10,925 nt of DNA, taken from positions 1 through 10,925 of the forward strand of contig JACCXE010000345.1 in NCBI GenBank assembly GCA_013697265.1. The letters are read 5' to 3'. The notes below the pieces were generated by a model, which did not search any database, had not been told where the DNA came from, and was given only the letters and a program-made list of their open reading frames with translations. The stretch is from Actinomycetota bacterium (lineage in GTDB: Bacteria; Actinomycetota; Acidimicrobiia; Acidimicrobiales; JACCXE01). Position numbers and translations under genes: made by a program. Shown here in pieces: positions 1 through 7,041 of this stretch (within the stretch, counting starts at the first letter, position 1; each line of letters begins with the position of its first letter).

Positions 1-553
1 CGCGCAGCGGCGATGCCGCCGCCGGTGCGAGCGCGGCAACGAGGTTCGTGACCGCGTCGAGGTCGGCCTTTCTGAGTTCGTCCTCTGCGCCCAGGGTCGG
101 GAGTTTGAGCCCGCGTACCTTCACGCGACCCTCGTCGTTCACGAGTACGTCGCCCGAGGTGAGCGAGCCGTGCACCAGGTCACGGGCGTGGGCGTCAGCG
201 ACGGCACGCGCGATCTGGGTGGCGAACGACACGCGCAGGTCGTCTTTTACCGCACCGGTGTCGAGGGGCTCGCCGCCGGCCAACTCGTCGACGCGGTAGC
301 TGCTGCCGTCGCCGTCGAGACCCGTGTCGAAGGTGGCCACGACGTTGCGATGATTGAGCCCGGCTAAGGCCCGCGCTTCAGCGGTGAAGTGCGCCTTGGC
401 CTCGGGGGCGGCGAGCGCCGAGAGCAAACACACCACGACGTCACGCTTCAGTGTCTCGTCGACGGCGTCCCACGAGCCGTCGGCGCGCTCGGACACGAGC
501 CGGTATCGGTCAGCAACGCGCCGACCGCTGACGATGGTCGCGTCTGCGGTCAC
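1..553 (-). CDS. Protein-kinase-like protein, probable pseudokinase (3' end cut by window)
   Basis: This gene reads out of the left edge; 184 residues are visible. It has the layout of a Hanks-type Ser/Thr kinase N-lobe and early C-lobe, but the catalytic residues are gone. The VAIK-like strand reads RDVVVCLL, with Cys42 in place of the ATP-binding Lys. The helix-C Glu is kept (E59 in FTAEARALAGLNHRNVV). The catalytic loop reads LVHGSLTSGDVLV (126-138): HRD Asp is Ser130, the Lys is Thr132 and the Asn is Asp135. The DFG region reads VKVRGLK and has no Asp. The glycine-rich loop is also degenerate. It is therefore unlikely to phosphorylate anything and more likely binds a partner. In M. tuberculosis a comparable pseudokinase domain is fused to MurJ (MviN) and binds FhaA after PknB phosphorylation; a similar role here is inference. 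GTG at 553 is chosen because an in-frame TAA lies just upstream. It follows degV by 39 bp. The C-terminal part, possibly with a membrane segment, is outside the window. Confidence 0.8.
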   Translation of the reverse strand, partial: MTADATIVSGRRVADRYRLVSERADGSWDAVDETLKRDVVVCLLSALAAPEAKAHFTAEARALAGLNHRNVVATFDTGLDGDGSSYRVDELAGGEPLDTGAVKDDLRVSFATQIARAVADAHARDLVHGSLTSGDVLVNDEGRVKVRGLKLPTLGAEDELRKADLDAVTNLVAALAPAAASPLR

Positions 554-559
554 CGTTGC

Positions 560-565
560 AAGTTA
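560..565 (-). promoter_or_regulatory. Putative -10 element for a leaderless pseudokinase transcript
   Basis: On the minus strand TAACTT lies 6 nt before the GTG start at 553, and no Shine-Dalgarno sequence is present. The spacing fits initiation at or next to the start codon, as in actinobacterial leaderless genes. No clear -35 is visible. This would give the pseudokinase its own promoter after degV. Confidence 0.45.
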
Positions 566-592
566 TGACACGCTGAATGGTTGCCGAGGGAA

Positions 593-1450
593 CTAGCCGT
601 TTGCTTCTTCCCATGCCAGTCCGATCACGCCGGGCCCGGTGTGGGTTCCGACGACGGAGCCGACGTTGCCGACGATCAGTTCGTCGCGGGAACGGCCGAA
701 CGCGGCGCACAGCTTTTCGAGGAACGCATCGATGTCTTCGGCGTCGCCGTGCATCACGGCCAGCGGCTTGGCATCGGCCGCGCCGTGTTCCTTGCCGAGT
801 TCGATAAGCAGGTCGAGTGAACGGGCGCGTGTGCGCTGCTTGCCCGCTTCGCCCACCGCTCCGTCGAGCACCTTGATAAGCGGCTTGACCGACAGCATCG
901 AGCCCAGCGCGGCGCGGGCGGCCCCGATGCGGCCCCCCTTGCGCAGGTTGTCGAGGGTGTCGAGCGCCGCGAAAACCTGCATGCGGGGGATCCTGGATTT
1001 CACGGCTTCGGCGACCTCGTCGAGCGACGCGCCGGCCGCCGCGGCCTGGGAGCCCGCGATCGCAAGCAAGCCCTGGGCGATGGTGACGCTGCGGCTGTCG
1101 ATGACGCGGACCTCGACAGTGTCCTTCACCGCTTCGGCCGCGAGCTGGGCCGACTGGAACGTGGCCGACAGACCCGACGACAAACACACGCACACGACGC
1201 CGGTAGCGCCTTGCGCCGCCGCGGCGCCGAACGATTCTTCGAATGCGCCAGGAGAGGGCGCCGCGGTCTCGGGCAGGGTCTTGGACCCTTTGGTCTTGGC
1301 CCAGAACTCCTTCACGGTCAGGTCACGCCGGTCGACGTACTCGGTGTCACCGAAGCGGATCGTCAACGGCACGATGTCGATGTGGTGCTCAGCCGCGGTT
1401 TCGTCCGGAAGGTCGCAGGCGCTGTCGGTGACGATACGGATAGATGGCAT
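593..1450 (-). CDS. DegV family fatty-acid-binding protein
   Basis: A full-length 285-residue DegV/FakB-type protein (family usual length about 280). Seen: N-terminal VTDSACDLP (7-15), the TAAPSPGAF segment (62-70) that matches the family TSxPS motif, SSGLSATFQSA (91-101), the typical LDTLDNLRKGGRIG stretch in the middle, and a GTHTGPG motif near the C-terminus. Family members bind a single fatty acid; FakB proteins present it to the kinase FakA for phosphorylation. No FakA-like gene is in the window, so the acceptor pathway is unknown. The protein is cytosolic, with no signal peptide or membrane segment. The ATG start at 1450 is supported by an AAAGGA ribosome binding site 6 nt upstream. It starts 21 bp after the murJ stop, so it is very likely cotranscribed with murJ. 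Confidence 0.93.
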   Translation of the reverse strand: MPSIRIVTDSACDLPDETAAEHHIDIVPLTIRFGDTEYVDRRDLTVKEFWAKTKGSKTLPETAAPSPGAFEESFGAAAAQGATGVVCVCLSSGLSATFQSAQLAAEAVKDTVEVRVIDSRSVTIAQGLLAIAGSQAAAAGASLDEVAEAVKSRIPRMQVFAALDTLDNLRKGGRIGAARAALGSMLSVKPLIKVLDGAVGEAGKQRTRARSLDLLIELGKEHGAADAKPLAVMHGDAEDIDAFLEKLCAAFGRSRDELIVGNVGSVVGTHTGPGVIGLAWEEANG

Positions 1451-1456
1451 CAGGGG

Positions 1457-1462
1457 TCCTTT
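1457..1462 (-). promoter_or_regulatory. Ribosome binding site of degV
   Basis: AAAGGA on the minus strand, 6 nt before the degV ATG. It is the only convincing Shine-Dalgarno sequence found in the window and belongs to an operon-internal gene, in contrast to the leaderless-looking starts elsewhere. Confidence 0.75.
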
Positions 1463-1471
1463 GAAGGCAGT

Positions 1472-2908
1472 TCAATCAGGCGGTCGTCGAGTTGGACTCG
1501 TCGGCGCGGCAAACGGTAACCGGCTCGCCTCGGAGACGTGTCCGGTTCGCCTCACGACGACATAGGCAACGGCCGCGCTCACTGTGTACGCGACCGCGTA
1601 CGCGTAGGCCAGGCCGCGGATCCGCATCGTCGGATAGAAGGCGAGGGCCAAGGCGACGTTGAGACCGTTCTCGAGCACGTAGAGGTAGAAGACGCGGCGG
1701 GTGTCGCGCCGCGCCTGTAGCGCCCGCGTGCAGAGAATGAACGCGGAAAAGCCGGGCAGGCCCAGTGCGAATGCGCTGAGCGCGCTAGTGGTCGTATCGA
1801 GTGAGTTGTCGCTGAGTTGGCCATGCGCGATCAGCGGGCGCAGGAAAGGATGGGCGAAGACTGCGGTGATGATCGCAGCGGGGACCAGCAGCACCGCGAT
1901 GATGCGCAGCCCGCGAAAGAACAAGTGGTTGAACGTATGTAGGTCGCCGCGGGCGGCCGCGACGCTGAGTTCGGGCAGCAAGGCGCCGGTTACCGACACG
2001 GCGATCACGGCGTGGGGCAACTGGAAAAACTGGAACGCGGCCTGGTAGCTCGACAACTCGCCGCTGCGCTTGTTGGCGAGCGCTACTACAACGAGATACG
2101 CGATTTGATTGGCGATTACGAAGCCGAACGTCCAAGTCGACAGGCGCGCCGCGCCCCGCACGGCGGGATGGTGCGGAGCCCACACCGGCCTGAGGCGAGC
2201 GCCGATGGAGCGAAGCGACGGCACGAGCCCGATCAGTTGCGCGAGGTAGCCCACGGTCGTGCCCAGCCCGAGCACGACGAGGCCGGCGCCCAGGTGCAGC
2301 GACTTGAGGCCACCATCGCTGATGAAGTGCGGCGCGGCGAGAATGGCCGCGATCACGACGAGGTTGTTCAGCACCGGGGCGAACATCGGTGCCGCGAAAG
2401 AGCGGCGGGCGTTGAGGATCGCCGAGCCGACGGCCATGCCCGCGAGCAACACGACCTGGGGCGCGAAGAAGCGCATGAACGCAACCGTGAGGTCGTGTTG
2501 GACGTCCGCGCTCGCGGTGTGATTCAGCGCCGCGTAAGGCGCCGACAACAGTGGCGCCGCGAGGAAGAACAGTGCGCTGAGCCCGGCCGTGACCGCGAGC
2601 ACCAGCCAGGTAACGGCGGCGACGCCTCGCCAAGGATCGTCGTCTTCTTCGAAAAGGCCGACGAAAAGTGGCACCAATGTGGCACTCACCACGCCGCCGA
2701 GGACGAGTTCGTAGACGATGTTGGGCAGGGTGTTGGCCAGGTTGTAAGCGTCGGAAACCCGGTTGAAGCCGAGCGCGTATCCGAGGGCAAGGACGCGCAA
2801 AAAGCCAGTAGCGCGCGACGCAACGGTGCCCGCGGCCATAACGGTGCTGCGCCGCCCGATGCGTACCGCCACGGCCGCCGACTCCTGCTCGGGCTCGGGG
2901 TCAGTCAT
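1472..2908 (-). CDS. murJ: Lipid II flippase MurJ (MviN family)
   Basis: A 478-residue polytopic membrane protein of the MOP/MviN family that moves lipid II across the cytoplasmic membrane for peptidoglycan synthesis. After a hydrophilic N-terminal tail of about 20 residues comes the family signature: ASRATGFLRVLALGYALGF (30-48), SDAYNLANTLPN (52-63, with D53) and LGGVVSATLVPLFVG, which match the S..G..R, DaF..A...PN and G.....vP motifs of MurJ. Many hydrophobic segments follow, consistent with roughly 13-14 membrane helices. The protein ends shortly after the last helix, so it lacks the C-terminal pseudokinase and extracellular domains of mycobacterial MviN; a separate pseudokinase gene lies two genes downstream. 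The ATG at 2908 is preferred over an in-frame ATG 16 codons upstream because it overlaps the upstream TGA in an ATGA joint, suggesting translational coupling. Function is inferred from family membership. Confidence 0.95.
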   Translation of the reverse strand: MTDPEPEQESAAVAVRIGRRSTVMAAGTVASRATGFLRVLALGYALGFNRVSDAYNLANTLPNIVYELVLGGVVSATLVPLFVGLFEEDDDPWRGVAAVTWLVLAVTAGLSALFFLAAPLLSAPYAALNHTASADVQHDLTVAFMRFFAPQVVLLAGMAVGSAILNARRSFAAPMFAPVLNNLVVIAAILAAPHFISDGGLKSLHLGAGLVVLGLGTTVGYLAQLIGLVPSLRSIGARLRPVWAPHHPAVRGAARLSTWTFGFVIANQIAYLVVVALANKRSGELSSYQAAFQFFQLPHAVIAVSVTGALLPELSVAAARGDLHTFNHLFFRGLRIIAVLLVPAAIITAVFAHPFLRPLIAHGQLSDNSLDTTTSALSAFALGLPGFSAFILCTRALQARRDTRRVFYLYVLENGLNVALALAFYPTMRIRGLAYAYAVAYTVSAAVAYVVVRRTGHVSEASRLPFAAPTSPTRRPPD

Positions 2909-4842
2909 GCCACTGCGGCGTCTGCAGTCCGGCGCCCGCGGTGATGCCGGATCCACCAGATCACGAGGAACGCCAGCGCGCCGATCGACAACGCGATGCC
3001 TACACCCGAGGCGTTGGTGGACCGGATCGTGAGGCGTGACTCGCCGAGCACGACACGACCGTCGGGCGACTTCAGCAGCACCCGCAGCGGAAAGGTGCCC
3101 GAGCCGATCGACTGCACCGTCAAACGCTGTGTCGTGTTGCGGTGGCCGAGCGTGATGAGCTTGGTGGAGCCGCGGGGGAACTTCAGCCGGTCACTCGCCA
3201 ACTGCAGCAACACATGCGCGGGATAGCTGGCTGTGGACCGCACGGTTATAGGAATGGCGCCGCGCCGGGCGGTGAGCGTGAGCGAGCCGCCGGTCGGCAA
3301 CACGAACTTGCGCCGCTCCGCGGCGAGCGCGCGCACCAGGCCCGCGGTGTAGGAGCGGCGTTCGCTTGAATCGAAACCGGCCGACTGCGCGATCAACAGG
3401 CGGTCGGTGAAGCTCTGGGCAACGTCGGGGCTTTCGACCATCACTGATTGCAGCGACGCAATCGTGCGGCGCATCGACGCGAAACCGGCGGGCGCTGATG
3501 GCGCGGACGGGGGAGTGAGCGCCACGCGGGTGCGCGGCGTTGTCTTAGCCGACGCAAGTTGGAAGAGCCGGTCGGCCGTGCCCGCAACCAGGATCGGGCT
3601 CGATTCGAGCCCGGCGAGCAACGGTGCGATCAACGCAGCGTTGGCGCGCCACGACGCGGGCGGATTCACGACGACCGAACGGAACCGCCCGGGGTTGTCG
3701 AAGTAGATGGTCGCCAGGTCGGCGAGCAGGTGGTGGGCGGCGAGTACCGGCGGGGCGTCGTTCGCGAAGTGAACGGCGAAGCCGGTGTCGGCGACGAGCG
3801 CCGGAGTCGAAGCGCGGCTCGCCGATCGGCGGCCGATCACCGGCTCGGCGGTGGTGATGCGTTGGGCGCTGGGCTGAAGAACCTTGTCGCCCAGAATTAC
3901 CCGCGGTGTCGCGAGGTCGGCCTCGAGGCGGTCGTCACTCGGATCGTCGATGAGGCTCAGGCCGCCCGCTGGCGCCCGGCCAAATACGGCGGTAACCATC
4001 TCGTTGCCGCGGCGCATCGACTCGAGCCGGTCGGCTTCGGTCGACTCGGGAGTCTGGGTGGACACGAACGGGCCTTCTATAACGGTGTGGTCCGCACCGA
4101 TCGCGCGCAGCGCGGTGAGCGCCGCGGTGTCGACGGCGCGCGTGCCCCGGGCCAGCGCGGCGAGCGTCTCGGGCGACGGGTTCAGCAGCACGCCATCGGC
4201 GGGCAGTGTGCCCAGCGTGGCGGCCACCTCGCCGATGGCCGCAGAGTAGGCGGCGGGCAGCCGGTCGGCGCCGCTCGACTGCAGCGCTATCGGTGCCCGC
4301 ACCGGCACCACTATGCCGACGGCAAGTTTGGGCCCCGTCGGAACTTCGGGCACGAAGACCAGGTGCGTGAGCACCCGGGCCCGCACCGGGCCTCCGATCG
4401 TGCGTAACTCGACTGCGACGGGGTACACGCCGGCGCCGCGCAATCCGACGCGGGTCCTGTCCCGGGGCAGGCTCGGATCTTGCACGCCCACGTCGAGGGT
4501 GATTGCGCCGGTGTTGGGGTCCGTGACCGCTTCGGTGAACGGGATCGTCACCACAGCCAGCGCGGCCGACGAAGGGCGATTGGTGAGGGTCTGCGTGAAC
4601 GCCGACCGACTCGTCGACACTGGGTGCACCGAAATCGCGTACTCCAGGTCCGACGCGCTGGCTGACTGGGCCGGCGGCGCGCCCAGGCGGACCTCGAACG
4701 TGCCGCCCTTGCCCACCCAGGGTGTCTCGCTTTGCAATACGAGCACCTTGGGATCATTCGCGGCCTTCGCGGGTGCGGCGGGCACCAGAGTGGCGACCAC
4801 GAGGGCGGCGGCGACCACGCCGCTGGCTCGGAGGAACCTCAC
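2905..4842 (-). CDS. DUF6049-like secreted, C-terminally anchored membrane protein
   Basis: A 645-residue protein with an N-terminal signal peptide (basic VRFLR, a hydrophobic core, then APAKA|AND), a large predicted extracytoplasmic region, one membrane helix near the C-terminus (GVGIALSIGALAFLVIWWI, about 613-631) and a basic cytoplasmic tail (RHHRGRR). The position, directly upstream of murJ and divergent from pcnA, and the topology match M. tuberculosis Rv3909 and the DUF6049 family; it is somewhat shorter than the roughly 700-800 residues usual there. The molecular function is not established; an envelope role beside MurJ is inference. The GTG start at 4842 overlaps the upstream TGA by 4 bp (GTGA), and the signal peptide begins at this residue, which settles the start. 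Its TGA overlaps the murJ ATG. Confidence 0.75.
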   Translation of the reverse strand: MRFLRASGVVAAALVVATLVPAAPAKAANDPKVLVLQSETPWVGKGGTFEVRLGAPPAQSASASDLEYAISVHPVSTSRSAFTQTLTNRPSSAALAVVTIPFTEAVTDPNTGAITLDVGVQDPSLPRDRTRVGLRGAGVYPVAVELRTIGGPVRARVLTHLVFVPEVPTGPKLAVGIVVPVRAPIALQSSGADRLPAAYSAAIGEVAATLGTLPADGVLLNPSPETLAALARGTRAVDTAALTALRAIGADHTVIEGPFVSTQTPESTEADRLESMRRGNEMVTAVFGRAPAGGLSLIDDPSDDRLEADLATPRVILGDKVLQPSAQRITTAEPVIGRRSASRASTPALVADTGFAVHFANDAPPVLAAHHLLADLATIYFDNPGRFRSVVVNPPASWRANAALIAPLLAGLESSPILVAGTADRLFQLASAKTTPRTRVALTPPSAPSAPAGFASMRRTIASLQSVMVESPDVAQSFTDRLLIAQSAGFDSSERRSYTAGLVRALAAERRKFVLPTGGSLTLTARRGAIPITVRSTASYPAHVLLQLASDRLKFPRGSTKLITLGHRNTTQRLTVQSIGSGTFPLRVLLKSPDGRVVLGESRLTIRSTNASGVGIALSIGALAFLVIWWIRHHRGRRTADAAVA

Positions 4843-5558
4843 GACGACAAGGTGGTCGACAACACGGTGAGGCCTTGGGGCTTGATCCGGAAATGCAACG
4901 AGTCGTAGAGGGCGAGCGCGCTGGTGTTGGACTCTTGGGTGTTCACAAGCACGGTCCGCGCGTGCCATCGCGCCAACCAACGCATCCCGTCGACTACGAG
5001 CGCGGTGCCGAGGCCGGTCCGTTGGGCGGAGGGGTCAACGGCGAGGCGTTGCAGATACCCCATCCGGCCTTGCCGTCCGGTGATGGCGTAGCCGACTACT
5101 TCGCCGGCTCGGCGCGCCACGCGAAAACGCGCGTACGTAGTAGCGGTGCGGGCGTCGTGCACGCCGATCGCGTCGAGCCGCCAGAAGTCCCCGAAGCAAC
5201 GGGCGTCGACCGCGAGTAGCTCCCCGAGGTCTCGCTTGTGGCCACGCATCACGTCGAAGGCGGCCGGGACGGTGACGGAGGGCCGGTCGGCCGCGGTTAC
5301 CGATCGTTCGAGCAGATGGAGGCGTTCGGTGACCTGGAAGCCTGCGGCGACGAAACCGGCGGACTCGTTGGGCGGCAGCGCCGAGGTAATCGCTTCGCGG
5401 AAACCGAGCCGGCCAAGTTGGTCCACGCAACGCTGCACAACCAGGGCCGACAAGGGTGGACACCCCGGCTGGGGGGTCACGCAACCGACGCGCGCGTCGC
5501 CATGCCATGGACCGATGCGCGCGCGTTCGGCCCCGTCGGTCACCAGCGCTGATGTCAC
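4839..5558 (-). CDS. GNAT family N-acetyltransferase (tandem, N-terminal half degenerate)
   Basis: A 239-residue protein. The C-terminal half is a clear GNAT domain: a beta-strand 4 / motif A segment YLQRLAVDPSAQRTGLGTAL (169-188) with the acetyl-CoA pyrophosphate loop QRTGLG, then NTQESNTSALALYDSLHF (206-223), typical of RimI-like enzymes. The first 85 residues resemble only the second half of another GNAT fold (helix, beta strand, then NESAGFVAAGFQ), so this is probably a tandem GNAT with a reduced N-terminal copy. The acceptor is unknown; mycothiol synthase-like or protein acetylation roles are possible but not supported by a specific residue. It is the first gene of the envelope operon, where mycobacteria have mutT4. 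The GTG at 5558 is chosen because a TAGGCT -10 lies 8 nt upstream; coding sense upstream of it is absent. Confidence 0.8.
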   Translation of the reverse strand: MTSALVTDGAERARIGPWHGDARVGCVTPQPGCPPLSALVVQRCVDQLGRLGFREAITSALPPNESAGFVAAGFQVTERLHLLERSVTAADRPSVTVPAAFDVMRGHKRDLGELLAVDARCFGDFWRLDAIGVHDARTATTYARFRVARRAGEVVGYAITGRQGRMGYLQRLAVDPSAQRTGLGTALVVDGMRWLARWHARTVLVNTQESNTSALALYDSLHFRIKPQGLTVLSTTLSS

Positions 5559-5566
5559 CGTCCTCA

Positions 5567-5572
5567 AGCCTA
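5567..5572 (-). promoter_or_regulatory. Putative -10 element of the GNAT-DUF6049-murJ-degV operon
   Basis: TAGGCT on the minus strand, 8 nt before the GTG start. GAGGA is present but only 2 nt from the start, too close for a normal ribosome binding site, so a leaderless transcript is more likely. The element lies 6 bp from the oppositely oriented pcnA -10. Confidence 0.5.
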
Positions 5573-5578
5573 GGGGCC

Positions 5579-5584
5579 TACCTT
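5579..5584 (+). promoter_or_regulatory. Putative -10 element of pcnA
   Basis: TACCTT ends 8 nt before the pcnA GTG; the 8 nt between are pyrimidines and no Shine-Dalgarno sequence exists. No recognisable -35 is seen. It would share a 34 bp start-to-start gap with the divergent operon promoter. Confidence 0.5.
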
Positions 5585-5592
5585 TTCTTTTT

Positions 5593-6966
5593 GTGATCCC
5601 AGAGCGGCTTGAGGGCCTTGTCGCGGCCACGGCCGATTTGGCCGACCGCTTCGCCGCCGCGGGCCACAACCTGTATCTGGTGGGTGGCGTGGTGCGCGAC
5701 GCGATCACAAATCGCCTGGGTGACCACGCCGACCTCGACTTCACCACCGATGCGCTGCCCGACGAAACCGAGAAACTCTTGAACGGCTGGGCCGACGCGG
5801 TATGGACTCAAGGCAAGCGATTCGGAACAATCGGCGCCAAAAAGGCCGATCGCTTCTACGAGATCACGACCCACCGAGCCGAGGCCTACTCGCCCGACTC
5901 TCGCAAGCCCGACGTCACGTTTTCGACCGCAGTGGAAGCTGATCTGTCTCGTCGCGATTTCACCGTGAACGCGATGGCGTTGAGGCTGCCCGGCACCGAG
6001 GTGATCGACCCCTACGAGGGGCTGGTCGACTTGGCCGCGGGCCGGTTACGCACGCCGCTGTCGCCCGAGGAGTCTTTCAGCGACGACCCGTTGCGGATGC
6101 TGCGCGCGGCGCGGTTCATCGCCGGTTACCAGCTCGTGCCCGACGACGCGCTCGTTGACGCGGTAAGGGAAATGGCGCCCCGCCTGTCGATCGTGTCGAT
6201 GGAACGCGTCCGCGACGAATTGGACAAGCTGCTGGTGGTCGAGGACCCGTCGGCCGGTTTGTGGTTCATCAACCAGACCGGGTTGGCCGAGCACTTCCTG
6301 CCCGAGCTGCCCGGATTGGCTGTGGAACAGGATCCGATTCATCGGCACAAGGATGTGCTCGCCCACACGATTGCGGTCGTCGCCAACACCGAGCCCGATC
6401 GGATTTTGCGCATGGCCGCGTTGCTGCACGACGTAGGCAAACCGGCCACGCGCCAGTTCGGCCCCAAGGGCGTCTCGTTCCACCATCACGAAGTGGTCGG
6501 CGCTCGCATGGCGCGTAAGCGACTCACCGAACTGCGCTGGCCCACCGAGGACCTCGACGCGGTGGTGACGCTGGTCGAACTGCATCTGCGGTTCCACACG
6601 TACGCGATGGGTTGGACCGACTCGGCGATTCGTCGTTACGTGCGTGACGCCGGGCCCATGCTCGAGCGGCTCAACAAGCTCACGCGGGCGGACTGCACCA
6701 CGCGCAACGAAGCCAAAGCGAAGCGGCTCGCCGATCGGATGGACACGCTCGAGCGCGAAATCGCCCGACTGCGCGAGCAAGAGGAACTCGACTCGATTCG
6801 TCCTGATCTCGACGGCGAACAGGTGATGAAGCAACTCGGCATCGCGCCGTCGCGCGAGGTGGGCGAAGCGCTGTCGTTCCTGCTTGAGCTGCGCCTCGAA
6901 TACGGCCCCCTCGGCGACGAAGAAGCTGCCCGCCGTTTGGCCGAGTGGTGGAAGGCGCGGGGCTAA
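5593..6966 (+). CDS. pcnA: CCA tRNA nucleotidyltransferase with HD domain
   Basis: A 457-residue cytosolic enzyme that builds or repairs the 3' CCA end of tRNAs using CTP and ATP; in actinobacteria this family is annotated pcnA/cca. Seen in order: nucleotidyltransferase motif LVGGVVRDAI (29-38), metal-binding Asp pair in DLDFTTD (47-53), GKRFGTIGA (74-82), RRDFTVNAMAL (120-130) and DPYEGLVDL (139-147), the neck motif DDPLRMLRAARF (164-175), then an HD domain with LLHDVGKPATR (277-287) and HHHE (297-300). Length and order are typical of actinobacterial PcnA. GTG at 5593 is chosen over longer in-frame extensions because family homology begins within a few residues and the upstream part is only the antisense of the GNAT gene. 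It is divergent from the envelope operon, as in M. tuberculosis. Its TAA is followed after one base by repeat copy 1. Confidence 0.95.
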   Translation: MIPERLEGLVAATADLADRFAAAGHNLYLVGGVVRDAITNRLGDHADLDFTTDALPDETEKLLNGWADAVWTQGKRFGTIGAKKADRFYEITTHRAEAYSPDSRKPDVTFSTAVEADLSRRDFTVNAMALRLPGTEVIDPYEGLVDLAAGRLRTPLSPEESFSDDPLRMLRAARFIAGYQLVPDDALVDAVREMAPRLSIVSMERVRDELDKLLVVEDPSAGLWFINQTGLAEHFLPELPGLAVEQDPIHRHKDVLAHTIAVVANTEPDRILRMAALLHDVGKPATRQFGPKGVSFHHHEVVGARMARKRLTELRWPTEDLDAVVTLVELHLRFHTYAMGWTDSAIRRYVRDAGPMLERLNKLTRADCTTRNEAKAKRLADRMDTLEREIARLREQEELDSIRPDLDGEQVMKQLGIAPSREVGEALSFLLELRLEYGPLGDEEAARRLAEWWKARG

Positions 6967-6967
6967 C

Positions 6968-7041
6968 GGCCGCCGTGGGGCGAGCGGAGCGAGGGGCCCC
7001 ACGTTGCGGAGGAGGGCGGGCCTGCGGGGTGCCCGCCCGGG
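6968..7041. repeat. Two-hairpin intergenic repeat, copy 1
   Basis: A 74 bp element present three times in the window. Hairpin A: CGTGGGGC (6974-6981) pairs with GCCCCACG (6996-7003) around a purine-rich loop containing GCGGAGC. Linker TTGCGGAGGA. Hairpin B: GGGCGGGC (7014-7021) pairs with GCCCGCCC (7031-7038) around CTGCGGGGT. It fills the convergent gap between the pcnA TAA and the TAA of the dioxygenase gene, leaving one base on one side and none on the other. It may end transcription in both directions, but no U-tract follows either hairpin, so a REP-like element is at least as likely. Confidence 0.9.

Noticed and set aside
639..1565. Rightward 308-codon open frame opposite degV
   Set aside because: Ser/Ala/Arg-rich shadow of degV and the murJ end; no domain, no start signal.
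2206..2220. GGAGCGAAGCGACGG inside murJ resembling the repeat loop
   Set aside because: Only the short core matches, there are no flanking stems and the stretch encodes normal MurJ residues (LRSIGARL).
2012..2944. Long rightward open frame (310 codons) opposite murJ
   Set aside because: It is antisense to murJ, has composition of a GC-rich shadow (rich in Arg, Glu, His and Ala in no domain pattern), and murJ is well supported by motifs.
3559..4407. Rightward 282-codon open frame opposite the DUF6049-like gene
   Set aside because: Arg/Gly-rich shadow frame without motifs; the minus-strand gene has a signal peptide, membrane helix and coupled ends.
5146..5592. N-terminal extension of pcnA
   Set aside because: The in-frame stretch upstream of 5593 is antisense to the GNAT gene and shows no similarity to the family; promoter and homology put the start at 5593.
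6046..7002. Leftward 318-codon frame opposite pcnA
   Set aside because: Antisense to a gene with all family motifs; it runs into repeat copy 1.
6968..7041. Repeat copies as ordinary intrinsic terminators
   Set aside because: Stems are strong but no T-run follows in either direction, and copy 2 lies between divergent promoters.
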